Shown here: positions 9,042 to 18,000 of the stretch, in pieces
Layout of the letters: each line of letters opens with the position of its first letter
Position numbering within the stretch: position 1 is the stretch's first letter
Source: a virus
Length of the DNA: 59,347 nt
Reading direction: 5' to 3' (one strand)
IMG/VR virus record: IMGVR_UViG_3300032288_004867
Span: 1-59,347 of that record
The notes under the pieces: model-generated
The model's database searches: none
The model's input: the letters and a program-made list of their open reading frames with translations, nothing else
What the model was told of the DNA's origin: nothing
Program-made: the position numbers and the translations under genes

Positions 9042-9506
9042 TTAATTTTTTTTAAAATCGGTTTCACCCGCATAAAAGTTTTTTGAAAAACTAACAGCAT
9101 AACCATTTTCATCTTTACCTATATATGAACCTTGGTCACCTTTTTTAACTGATTTACCATCTGAAAATATTTTATCATCACCTAACCAAGTAATAGAATC
9201 ACCATAATTTAAATTATTAGTAATTGGTGTATTAAATGATTCGTTTATACTTTTAATTCTTTTATCCCTAGGTACAGCATATTCTTCACTACCATCGTTA
9301 TATCTAATAAGATAAAAAATTTCATTATTAAGATTGGTTTTGTATTCAATTACTTCACCATCTTTTCCGTTAAATTGAATTTTAGAACCAACTGGTATTA
9401 ATTTATTATCAAAATCTTCATTAATAAATTTTTTTAATTCAAAATATCTTTGTTCAGCCAATAAATTAGCTTTTTGTATGTTTAATTTTTTATCAAATCT
9501 TCTCAT
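9042..9506 (-). CDS. Small protein, function unknown
   Basis: 154 residues, Lys/Asn-rich, with no membrane segment. It begins with KKLNIQKANLLAEQRYFELK, a helical opening I associate with uncharacterised proteins of marine and Bacteroidota phages, without a known role. The middle (VGSKIQFNGKDGEVIEY, then YLIRYNDGSEEYAVPRDKRI) looks like small SH3-like beta barrels. The same pattern recurs near the end (GDSITWLGDDKIFSDGKSV...GYAVSF), suggesting two related barrels. It has its own promoter-like core 11 bases upstream. It lies between tube and chaperone genes, so a tail-assembly role is possible but unproven. Confidence 0.65.
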   Translation of the reverse strand: MRRFDKKLNIQKANLLAEQRYFELKKFINEDFDNKLIPVGSKIQFNGKDGEVIEYKTNLNNEIFYLIRYNDGSEEYAVPRDKRIKSINESFNTPITNNLNYGDSITWLGDDKIFSDGKSVKKGDQGSYIGKDENGYAVSFSKNFYAGETDFKKN

Positions 9507-9517
9507 TACTTTTATTT

Positions 9518-9524
9518 ATAAATA
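9518..9524 (-). promoter_or_regulatory. Putative late promoter core TATTTAT
   Basis: Minus-strand ATATTTATAAATAAAAG, 11 bases before the ATG at 9506. It contains both the local TATTTAT core and a T4-style TATAAATA. Confidence 0.55.
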
Positions 9525-9540
9525 TTTAAATTAAAATAAA

Positions 9541-9564
9541 AAAACCTATATTTCTATAGGTTTT
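9541..9564 (-). terminator. Rho-independent terminator overlapping a stop codon
   Basis: Stem AAAACCTATA / TATAGGTTTT with a 4-base loop, then a T-rich tail on the minus strand. The TAG stop of the 38-residue gene is inside the hairpin. Confidence 0.7.
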
Positions 9565-9670
9565 CTTGATATTGTTTTAATAACTCATAATTTTTATCAA
9601 TTAATCGTAATTTTTTAGCTAGGTTAACCCTATTTCTTTTAGGTTTACCATCCTTCTTTGCCTTTGCCAT
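9554..9670 (-). CDS. Tiny basic protein, function unknown
   Basis: 38 residues from ATG at 9670 (MAKAKKDGKPKRNRVNLAKK...), strongly basic, with a helical C-terminal half. A longer frame to 9736 would overlap the tail tube gene by 26 nt and adds a non-basic N-terminus, so the internal ATG is preferred. The gene lies 40 bases after the tube gene and ends in its own terminator hairpin. High Lys/Arg content would allow nucleic-acid binding, but I recognise no family. Confidence 0.5.
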   Translation of the reverse strand: MAKAKKDGKPKRNRVNLAKKLRLIDKNYELLKQYQENL

Positions 9671-9710
9671 AATGCTTATATTTGATAAAGTTTTTTTTGT
9701 TAAATAAAAA

Positions 9711-10199
9711 TCAAAACAAAAGTATTGCTCTGTCAAATCTTAAATCAGCAGTGATATCAGCAATCGCATCATCATCCATTGATAAGTCACCAAAGTTAAC
9801 ATTTGTTAACATAGTACCTTGTAATTGCCATTTTTCAATAACAACACCAGTTGGGTCAAGCATTTCTAATTCAACATCTTTTTTATAACCAGCGGCATAA
9901 CCTTGTCTACCTGTGATAGATTCTGATTGTAAACGAACCCATTCCATAATAGCTTGAGCAGCAGAAGGACCAATTGGGTCTCTAAATGTTACACTTATAG
10001 ATTCCCAAGTAAATCTACCGATTACCCATGTAGAAGTATTTAAGAAAGGAATCTCAACTTCGTTTTGTGTGATAGAAGGTCTTGAAGCAGACGCTAACCA
10101 CCATTCTTGTATACCCAAGTCAGCTGGAAATCTTAAAAGCCATCTATTCTTCTTTTTTGGCTCATAAGGTACGGGCATTTTCATCAATAAATCAGCCAT
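9711..10199 (-). CDS. Tail tube protein, T4 gp19-like
   Basis: 162 residues, essentially the length of T4 gp19 (163). Features typical of the contractile tail tube fold are an N-terminal KKNRWLLRFPADLGIQEWWLASASRPS, a central TFRDPIGPSAAQAIMEWVR, and a C-terminal beta segment (TNVNFGDLSMDDDAIADITADLRFDRA). The protein would stack as hexamers to form the inner tube, with the sheath around it. Directly downstream of the sheath gene, as in most contractile phages, but separated by a terminator and its own promoter-like core. This allows a separate expression level. Confidence 0.88.
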   Translation of the reverse strand: MADLLMKMPVPYEPKKKNRWLLRFPADLGIQEWWLASASRPSITQNEVEIPFLNTSTWVIGRFTWESISVTFRDPIGPSAAQAIMEWVRLQSESITGRQGYAAGYKKDVELEMLDPTGVVIEKWQLQGTMLTNVNFGDLSMDDDAIADITADLRFDRAILLF

Positions 10200-10239
10200 T
10201 TTCTTTTATTTTTTAATTCTTTTTATTTGTTATCTTTTA

Positions 10240-10246
10240 ATAAATA
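10240..10246 (-). promoter_or_regulatory. Putative late promoter core TATTTAT
   Basis: Minus-strand ATATTTATTAAAAG, 40 bases upstream of the tube ATG and just downstream of the sheath terminator. Confidence 0.5.
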
Positions 10247-10266
10247 TTGACAATTCTATTTTTTTT

Positions 10267-10297
10267 AAAAAAAGGGTTGAATAAACAACCCTTTTTT
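10267..10297 (-). terminator. Rho-independent terminator after tail sheath
   Basis: GGGTTG / CAACCC stem extended by A and T runs (AAAAAAAGGGTTG ... CAACCCTTTTTT), 11 bases after the sheath stop. The runs make it potentially active on both strands. Confidence 0.8.
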
Positions 10298-10307
10298 ATT
10301 TTATTTT

Positions 10308-13139
10308 TTAGATATCATCAAATGATGCACCAGTTGGTACGATGTTAAATTCTACACATATAAATTCTAACGCTCTAGTTGGTTTTAAGAATATTCTACC
10401 ACATAACTCATTTCTATCAATTGATTCTGGAGTTACATCAAGAACAACTCTAAAGTCTGTTAAACCTCTTTGTGACCTAATATTGTCTAATATTGGGTTA
10501 ACCAAACTTAAGAACTGATTTCTAACGATATCATCATTTTGTTCGAATAGTAATCTAATTGCAACAGCAGAAATAAGTTTTCTAGCTTGTAACAATAGTC
10601 TTCTAACATTGATTCTATCAAGAGCACTTTCTTTAACTTGTAATGTTTTATTACCCCAAATTTTAATACCTTCAGATGCGAATGTTGCAATTGGGTTAAT
10701 TCTATTTTCGTATAATGTATCTCTTTCACCTAAAGTTAACTTAACTCTAGCTTTGATAGCATCAACATCACCTCTTTGAACACCAGCTACAGCGAACCAT
10801 GGGAATGCGATATTATCCGTTAAAGCTATGTTTCTAACAACATCTCTTGTTGGTGGCACATAGATATAAACATTATTCTCAGCATCGTTAATTTGAATCC
10901 ATGGCCAGTAAGTACATGTGTAGTTACTATCAAATTGACCATATAATTGGTCAGCAACATCTTCTGGTAATAATACCTCACCTCCAGCATCAGTATCTGG
11001 TGTTGTAACAATGTATAAAGAGTCAGCTCTATCTTGCTCAACCATTTCAATAGCTTCTTCAATTAAGTTAGTATTGCTAAATGTATCAATACCTGGAGTT
11101 GCAAATACGTTAATATTTGTTGCTTCTGGATTTTTAAATGTCCAAATAGCTTCTAAGTATGCGTAATAATCAGATGTAATACCTGGGTCACCATTAGATA
11201 ATGTTCTATTACTAAAAGTACCATTAACCAAACCAACAGAACCTTTTGTACCATTAATTAAATAAGGGTCAGTGTTTGTTCTTCTTGTTCTATATGGGTC
11301 CCAACCATCAAATCCACCATAAGGTACAAAGGTAAACTTACGAGAATATAATTTTTCATATGAAGTACCTTCTAATTGGAAATCATTTTGGAAAGGACAA
11401 CAACCAGTTTCGAATTCATATACTGGACAATATGTACCACCAGATGCATTTATAACAACACAAACATTATCAATTGTTGCCATACTAGCACCACTATCCA
11501 TGTGGAATCCTTTTGTTAATCCAGTCCACATATCAATAACTGAACTATCTGGCGCACCTTTATAATCAAAGAAATCTTGGTCAATACCTTTTGTATCAGT
11601 TAAACCTAAATAATATTTACGTTTGTTTTCAAATACACCATAATCTTTTTTATATTCAATTGTTGGTGCTTGAACATTTGTGTTACCATTTTCAGTATAA
11701 TCTCTTTGTGGGTAACCAACAAATCCAGCTGGGAAAGATTCTTTATTATCTGAATCATCCATTTCAATTAATACATAATTAGACATTGAAGGAAATTCAC
11801 CATCTAATGTACCTATTCTTTTAGCAATATAATTATTAGATGCTGGATTCATAGAACATCTACTAAATGATTCTAAAACATTTGGTCTAGCATCTGTGTC
11901 ATAATAACTTCTAACAATTAAATCAAATTCTTTTAAATCTGGTTGAATATTTCTAATTGATATTTTAAATTGTTTATTTGCTGCATCACCATCAGAAATA
12001 GTCCAAAGTCTAAATAATCTAAATACGTTAGTACCACGAAGTTCAGATACAACCCATGGTGTTACAGCTGGTTGGAATTCTTTTTTGAAATCATCAAATG
12101 CTTTATCGTATTCAACTAAATTAGTTATATTAATACCTAAAACTTGTTCATTTGATATATAATCAGCAAACATATTTTCATATATTTCTTCAACAAATAT
12201 TGTTGTTTTACCATCTTGTGGGTCTCTACCTAAAACTCTTGGTAAATAATTTTTCTTAGTTTTATCAAAAGATAATACATAACTAAATGGTCCAGATATG
12301 CTACCAGTACCAAATATTTCAAATTCACCATATGGGTCAATTTCAGCTGTAGTAACACTAGTACCAAAACCGATTTGTGTATTTGCAGAAATTTCAAATA
12401 CTAATTGCTCATTACCATTATATTTACCTCTAGACCTTAATAAAGTCAAAAGTTTACCCTCAACATTAGAATAACCAGCACCAGAATATTGAATTGTAAT
12501 ACCTGAAGTTGTACCAGTTGTACCATTTGAGTCAGATACTGTAGATGTCAATGTTAAACCAACAGTTTCAGCACCTTGAAATACTGTACCAACCTTTTCA
12601 AATGTTTCTGGGATATCAGAAACTGGACCAACAGATGCAGAAACTAAATAATCAAGACCTATCACATTATTATTCCATAAACTTTGTATAACTGAGTTTG
12701 TTGAAACTAAATTAGTTATTGAACCAGTTGAATCAGCAGTAAATGAAATTAATGGGTCATTTGAAGTAGTTGAAGCAATACCAACTGTTGATGGGTCTAA
12801 TGCTGAACTTAACGTTATACCCCATGCTCTACCACCATCATAACCAGAAAACCCTAATACTCTGGTAACAAATAATTGATTTGATTGTGATAAATATGAT
12901 TTTGCAATATATGGTAATTCATATTTAGGGGCACCATTATCTTTTACTCTAGTCGCATTACAAGAACCAAAGAATGATACAAACTCATCGTAGTTTGAAA
13001 CAAAAATAGGTTGAAATGCTGGACCTTGTGTTGTTTCACCAACTAACCCCAATGTTGTTACACCAACCTGACGTGTAACGAATGTTAAGTCTTTCTCTGA
13101 GGTATAGACACCTGGACTGACGAATACTTTATCTGCCAT
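10308..13139 (-). CDS. Contractile tail sheath protein, T4 gp18-like
   Basis: 943 residues, longer than T4 gp18 (659). The N-terminus MADKVFVSPGVYTSEKDLTF and following VGVTTLGLVGETTQGPAF are the classic sheath opening. The C-terminal ~150 residues (RGDVDAIKARVKLTLGERD, INPIATFASEGIKIWGNKTL, VRRLLLQARKLISAVAIRLL, LCGRIFLKPTRALEFICVEF) form the conserved sheath core that interlocks with neighbouring subunits and the tube. The excess length lies in the middle (roughly 130-700), where sheath proteins carry variable surface domains. It forms the contracting outer tail tube. Transcribed from a TATTTAT promoter 43 bases upstream and ended by a strong hairpin. Confidence 0.95.
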   Translation of the reverse strand: MADKVFVSPGVYTSEKDLTFVTRQVGVTTLGLVGETTQGPAFQPIFVSNYDEFVSFFGSCNATRVKDNGAPKYELPYIAKSYLSQSNQLFVTRVLGFSGYDGGRAWGITLSSALDPSTVGIASTTSNDPLISFTADSTGSITNLVSTNSVIQSLWNNNVIGLDYLVSASVGPVSDIPETFEKVGTVFQGAETVGLTLTSTVSDSNGTTGTTSGITIQYSGAGYSNVEGKLLTLLRSRGKYNGNEQLVFEISANTQIGFGTSVTTAEIDPYGEFEIFGTGSISGPFSYVLSFDKTKKNYLPRVLGRDPQDGKTTIFVEEIYENMFADYISNEQVLGINITNLVEYDKAFDDFKKEFQPAVTPWVVSELRGTNVFRLFRLWTISDGDAANKQFKISIRNIQPDLKEFDLIVRSYYDTDARPNVLESFSRCSMNPASNNYIAKRIGTLDGEFPSMSNYVLIEMDDSDNKESFPAGFVGYPQRDYTENGNTNVQAPTIEYKKDYGVFENKRKYYLGLTDTKGIDQDFFDYKGAPDSSVIDMWTGLTKGFHMDSGASMATIDNVCVVINASGGTYCPVYEFETGCCPFQNDFQLEGTSYEKLYSRKFTFVPYGGFDGWDPYRTRRTNTDPYLINGTKGSVGLVNGTFSNRTLSNGDPGITSDYYAYLEAIWTFKNPEATNINVFATPGIDTFSNTNLIEEAIEMVEQDRADSLYIVTTPDTDAGGEVLLPEDVADQLYGQFDSNYTCTYWPWIQINDAENNVYIYVPPTRDVVRNIALTDNIAFPWFAVAGVQRGDVDAIKARVKLTLGERDTLYENRINPIATFASEGIKIWGNKTLQVKESALDRINVRRLLLQARKLISAVAIRLLFEQNDDIVRNQFLSLVNPILDNIRSQRGLTDFRVVLDVTPESIDRNELCGRIFLKPTRALEFICVEFNIVPTGASFDDI

Positions 13140-13182
13140 TATTTACTTTTTTAATTTAATTATTATCTTGACTCATTTTATA

Positions 13183-13189
13183 ATAAATA
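13183..13189 (-). promoter_or_regulatory. Putative late promoter core TATTTAT for tail sheath
   Basis: Minus-strand ATATTTATTATAAAATG, 43 bases upstream of the sheath ATG. Confidence 0.55.
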
Positions 13190-13264
13190 TATCGATAAAA
13201 TCGAAAAACTTTTTTTTGTTGTTTTACAACAAAAATTAGTATGATAAAAGTAATACTTTTGTCA

Positions 13265-13271
13265 TATTTAT
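13265..13271 (+). promoter_or_regulatory. Putative promoter core TATTTAT, plus strand
   Basis: ATATTTATTATAAAAAC, 13 bases before the ATG at 13285. Together with the sheath promoter this makes a divergent pair about 75 bases apart. Confidence 0.5.
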
Positions 13272-13284
13272 TATAAAAACTATT

Positions 13285-13434
13285 ATGAAGCGTACAAAAA
13301 ACCTTAAAATAACCCCAAATACTCATAAATTATTAAAAGAGTATTGTGAAGAAAATGGTCTTAAAATGTTTTCTTTTGTTGAGAAATTAATAAAAGAAAA
13401 ATGTACTAAACCAAAAGATTTATATGATGAATAA
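13285..13434 (+). CDS. Small ribbon-helix-helix-like protein
   Basis: 49 residues, read directly from the sequence. KNLKITPNTHKLLKEYCEENG is a short beta strand followed by a helix; LKMFSFVEKLIKEKC is a second helix. This is the strand-helix-helix layout of small Arc/MetJ-type DNA-binding proteins, which bind operators as dimers through the paired strands. It is the only plus-strand gene among 34 kb of minus-strand virion genes. It has its own TATTTAT promoter 13 bases upstream and a shared terminator immediately after its stop. A regulator of the flanking late units is inferred. The fold assignment is by pattern only. Confidence 0.6.
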   Translation: MKRTKNLKITPNTHKLLKEYCEENGLKMFSFVEKLIKEKCTKPKDLYDE

Positions 13435-13466
13435 AAAAAGGTTGGGAAACCCCAACCTTTATTTTT
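13433..13466. terminator. Bidirectional terminator between convergent genes
   Basis: AAAGGTTGGG / CCCAACCTTT stem with an AAAC-type loop and A/T runs on both sides. It lies between the plus-strand 49-residue gene and the minus-strand gene ending at 13484, so it can stop both. Confidence 0.85.
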
Positions 13467-13483
13467 ATTATTATGTTTTAAAT

Positions 13484-14389
13484 TTACACTATTGAAGCTA
13501 TTACAGCACCAGCATCTGTAATGGTTAATTTATATCTTGTACCGTTTGGACTTTTCATAATAACACCTTCACCAGTTTCAGCTAATTCAATTTTAGGCAT
13601 ATATACAGTGTCACTATCTGAACCTGTAATATTTTGACCACCAATAACTGCACTTCTATTTCCAAATGCTGTTGAATTAGTTGAATGAACAAATGATGCA
13701 GTTCCTGATGCTAATGAACTAACACCTCCAGCATGTGAATATTGACCATTAGCAGTTGTTTGACTACCTTCAGTATGAGATAGTTCACCATTGGCTTTTG
13801 TTAAATAACCTTCAGCATGTGAATAATCACCTTTTGCAAAAGTACCATAACCCTCAGCATGTGAATAATTACCACCAGCTGTTGTTTGACTACCCTCAGC
13901 ATGTGAAGTTAAACCACTAGCTATTGTTTGACCACCTTCAGTATGTGAATAAGCACCACTAGAAGTTGTATAACCACCTTCAGCATGTGAATAATTACCA
14001 ACGCTTGTTGTATAACTACCTTCAGCATGTGACCCAGTACCAATTGCTTTTGTATTATAATTTTGAGAATGTGAATAAGCACCACTAGCTATTGTTGAAT
14101 TACCTTCAGCATGTGACCTAATACCACTAGATGTTGAACTATCTCCTTCAGCATGTGAACCTTCACCAATTGCTGTAGTATATAAACCTTCAGCATGTGT
14201 ATAATTACCTTGTGCTTTTGTAAATAAACCCTCAGCATGTGATGAACTACCACTTGCTGTGGTTGAATTACCTTCAGCATGTGCTGATTGACCACTAGCA
14301 ATTGTATAATTACCTTCAGCAACACTTCCTTTAATTTGAACTAAATCAGATGTGTAACCTGATATTATATCTACCTTAATTTGACTCAT
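13484..14389 (-). CDS. SHAEG-repeat fibre protein (YadA head-like), 301 residues
   Basis: Short head (KVDIISGYTSDLVQIKGSVAEG), then about 15 copies of a 14-residue SHAEGxxTxAxGxx repeat (about 23-231). The cap SFVHSTNS...GNRSAVIGGQNITG...DTVYMP follows, then a tail GVIMKSPNGTRYKLTITDAG. The repeat resembles the YadA head repeat (SxAxGxxSxAxG), which forms a trimeric left-handed beta-roll in bacterial adhesins. A trimeric tail-fibre or adhesin component is therefore inferred. Head and tail are shared with the genes at 14417 and 18355, so these three are paralogues. First in a run of five such genes separated by 23-33 bases. The last gene before the bidirectional terminator. Confidence 0.75.
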   Translation of the reverse strand: MSQIKVDIISGYTSDLVQIKGSVAEGNYTIASGQSAHAEGNSTTASGSSSHAEGLFTKAQGNYTHAEGLYTTAIGEGSHAEGDSSTSSGIRSHAEGNSTIASGAYSHSQNYNTKAIGTGSHAEGSYTTSVGNYSHAEGGYTTSSGAYSHTEGGQTIASGLTSHAEGSQTTAGGNYSHAEGYGTFAKGDYSHAEGYLTKANGELSHTEGSQTTANGQYSHAGGVSSLASGTASFVHSTNSTAFGNRSAVIGGQNITGSDSDTVYMPKIELAETGEGVIMKSPNGTRYKLTITDAGAVIASIV

Positions 14390-14416
14390 TTTTTTTTATT
14401 TATTAATATTATTATT

Positions 14417-15064
14417 TTATGCTGGTGAAGTACTTAATGTACCATCATTTAATACTGTAACACGATATCTTGTACCATTTGGGCTTCTCATAATAATACC
14501 ATTAATATCTGTAAATTCAGTTGCTGACATATATACCATATTACTTACTGTACCATTAATATTATTACCTAAAACTATAGTATTAGTACCTGAAGCTGTT
14601 GAGTTATAACCATGAACAAATGAACCATCACCACTAGCTATTGTAATATTACCACTAGCATGTGAATATGCACCACTAGCTGTTGTGTAAGAACCTTCAG
14701 CATGTGACGAATTACCACTAGCTATTGTATAACTACCTTCAGCATGTGAACCAACACCATTAGCTGTTGTTACAATACCTTCAGCATGTGATGCATTACC
14801 AATTGCACTTGTGCCATCACCTTCAGCATGTGATGCTTGGCCATTACTTATTGTATTAGTACCCTCAGCATGTGAATAATTACCATTTGAAGATGAAAAA
14901 CCACCCTCAGCATGTGAATAATCACCACTAGCTGTTGTATTTCTACCTTCAGCATGTGATGCTATACCACTAGCTGTTGTGTTTAAACCTTCAGCAACTT
15001 TACCATCTATGGTAACCAAATTTGTTGTGAATCCAGATATTAAATCTACTTTTAATGTGCTCAT
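14417..15064 (-). CDS. SHAEG-repeat fibre protein, 215 residues
   Basis: The smallest of the SHAEG family, with about nine 14-residue repeats (about 23-147). It has the same head (KVDLISGFTTNLVTIDGKVAEG) and tail (GIIMRSPNGTRYRVTVLNDG) as its neighbours at 13484 and 18355. Its cap differs from theirs (SFVHGYNSTASGTNTIVLGNNINGT) and instead resembles the cap of the S74 fibre at 56051. That points to module exchange between distant fibre genes. A short trimeric fibre or adhesin is inferred. Probably co-transcribed with the flanking repeat genes, since the 27- and 23-base gaps hold no clear TATTTAT core. Confidence 0.72.
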   Translation of the reverse strand: MSTLKVDLISGFTTNLVTIDGKVAEGLNTTASGIASHAEGRNTTASGDYSHAEGGFSSSNGNYSHAEGTNTISNGQASHAEGDGTSAIGNASHAEGIVTTANGVGSHAEGSYTIASGNSSHAEGSYTTASGAYSHASGNITIASGDGSFVHGYNSTASGTNTIVLGNNINGTVSNMVYMSATEFTDINGIIMRSPNGTRYRVTVLNDGTLSTSPA

Positions 15065-15087
15065 TTTTTTTTATTTATTTTAATTTA

Positions 15088-18000
15088 TTATATTATTGTT
15101 AAAGTTGTACCAGCTGGTACTGTTACTGAATAACCTGGGTCAATAATTAATGGTGTTGGGTATGTTACAGTTGAATTGTAAGGTAAAACAACATCTTGAC
15201 CAATTGTTGTTGGTGTTGGTGACGTAATTGTAAATCCTAAATCAGAATAAGTTAAACCAACAACCCCACCAAGATTTGAACCATCACCATAAAAATAATC
15301 AGCTGTTATACTTGTAGCACTAATTGTGTTAGCAGTTACACCACTAGTAAATGTAACACCACTAGTAAAAATTGTTTCACCAGTTACGGTACCACCACTT
15401 AATGGTAAAAACTCACCAACAGCCCCACCACCAATTGTGGAAGCTGACCTATATTTAACTGTACCATCATTTGCTCTAACTAATACATCATCTAATGCAT
15501 TATCATTTGATGGTGTATAATTTATATTTAAATTAGGAACATATACAGTATCATCTGTATAACCTGTAATATTTTGTCCACCAATAATAGCACTTCTATC
15601 ACCACCTATGTTTGAATTTGTTGAATGTATAAATGAAGTTAAACCACTAGCAATTGAATAAGAACCACCAGCATGTGAATAATCACCTTGTGCTGTTGTA
15701 TTTCTACCTTCAGCATGTGAAAAATAACCAAAAGCTGTTGTTAAATAACCTTCAGCATGTGATGCCTCACCTTGTGCTGTTGTAGAATCACCCTCAGCAT
15801 GTGATGCATAACCAATTGCTTTTGTACCACTACCTTCAGCATGTGATGCCTCACCTTGTGCTGTTGTAGAATCACCCTCAACATGTGATGAATTACCAAT
15901 CGCTGTTGTTAAATAACCTTCAACATGTGATGAATTACCGCTTGCTGTAGTAAAATAACCTTCAGCATGTGACCTTTCACCAATAGCTGTTGTATTTCTA
16001 CCTTCAGCATGTGAATAATAACCAAAAGCTGTAGTAAACCAACCTTCAGTGTGTGATGCATCACCTATTGCTTTTGTTGTATAACCTTCAGCATGTGATA
16101 TATGTCCACTAGCTAATGAACCACTACCTTCAGCATGTGATGACTCACCAATCGCTGTTGTTAAATAACCTTCAACATGTGATGAATCACCGCTTGCTGT
16201 AGTAAAATAACCTTCAGCATGTGACATATCACCAATAGTTGTTGTATTTTGACCTTCAGCATGTGAAAAAGAACCAAAAGCTGTAGTAAACCAACCTTCA
16301 GTGTGTGATGCATCACCTATTGCTTTTGTTGTATAACCTTCAGCGTGTGAACTACTACCACTAGCTATTGAACCATTACCCTCAGCATGTGATGCAACAC
16401 CTTTAGCTGTTGTACCTGAACCTTCAGCATGTGAATAATCAACTAAGGCAGTTGTATAATAACCTTCAGAGTGTGCAGCTTGACCAATAGACCTTGTTAG
16501 CTCACCTTCAGCATGTGATGATTGACCACTTGCTATTGTTGAATTACCTTCAGCATGTGAACCAAAACCTTTTGTAATTGTATAACTACCTTCAGCATGT
16601 GACATATCACCAATAGCTGTTGTTTGAAGACCTTCAGCATGTGATGATTGACCAGATGCTATAGTACCTTCATATAATGTAAAACCATCAAAATAATAAC
16701 CACCTTCACCATGTGAACCATTACCTAATGCTTTTGTTTTATTACCTTCAGAGTGTGAATAATTACCACCAGCGGTTGTTAAATAACCTTCAGCATGTGA
16801 TGAACTACCACTAGCTATTGTTTCCCTACCTTCAGCATGTGATACGATACCAATAGCTTTTGCTTGAAAACCTTCAGCATGTGAATTTTGACCACTAGCT
16901 GTTGTGTTTCTACCTTCGGCATGTGAATAATTATGTTTAGCAGTTGTATACCAACCTTCAGCGTGTGATGAAAAACCACTAGAGATTGTATTATAACCTT
17001 CAGAATGTGAATAATTACCTAATGCCCTAGTATTAAAACCTTCAGCATGTGATGCTGTATTATTTGCAGTTGTTCCACTACCTTCAGCATGTGATGCAAT
17101 ACCTTTTGCTATTGCAGACCAACCTTCAGCATGTGATGTATCACCACTAGCTAATGTGAAATAACCCTCAACATGTGATGCAGCACCTTGCGCAGTTGTA
17201 TTACTACCTTCAGCATGTGACCTATTACCTAATGCTTTTGTTTGAAAACCTTCGGAATGTGACCAATTACCTTCTGCCAATGTACCACCACCTTCAGCGT
17301 GTGATATAATACCTTTTGCTACTGAACCATTACCTTCAGCATGTGATGTGTCACCACTTGCTATTGTATTAGCTCCTTCAGCATGTGATGCATAACCACT
17401 AGCTGTTGTTAATAAACCTTCAGCATGTGATACTGTATTATTTGCAGTTGTACCTGAACCTTCAGCATGCGAACTATCACCAGTTGCTTTTGTATTTTTA
17501 CCTTCAGCATGTGATGCGTTGTTACTTGCAGTTGTTTCATAACCTTCAGCATGTGATGCATAACCACTAGCTATTGTTGATTCACCTTCAGCATGTGATG
17601 CTATACTATTAGCTAATGTTAATACACCCTCAGCATGTGAACTATCACCAAGAGCCTTTGAATCACCACCTTCAGCATGTGATGCGGCACCACTTGCTGT
17701 CGTACCAGCACCTTCAGCATGTGAACTATCACCAGTTGCTTTTGTGTTTTGACCTTCAGCATGTGAATATTGATTACTAGCAGTTGTTCCAGCACCTTCA
17801 GCATGTGATGCATAACCACTAGCTATTGTACCTTCACCTTCAGCATGTGATGAAAAACCACTTGCTGTTGTATAAGAACCTTCAGCATGTGATATATCAC
17901 CAAGAGCCTTTGAATCACTACCTTCAGCATGTGATGCGGCACCAATAGCGGTTGTACCAGCACCTTCAACATGTGAAAACTGACCACTAGCTATTGTTAA

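Noticed and set aside
9671-9736. Longer N-terminus (60 residues) for the small basic gene
   Set aside because: It would overlap the tail tube gene; the internal ATG at 9670 gives a coherent basic protein.
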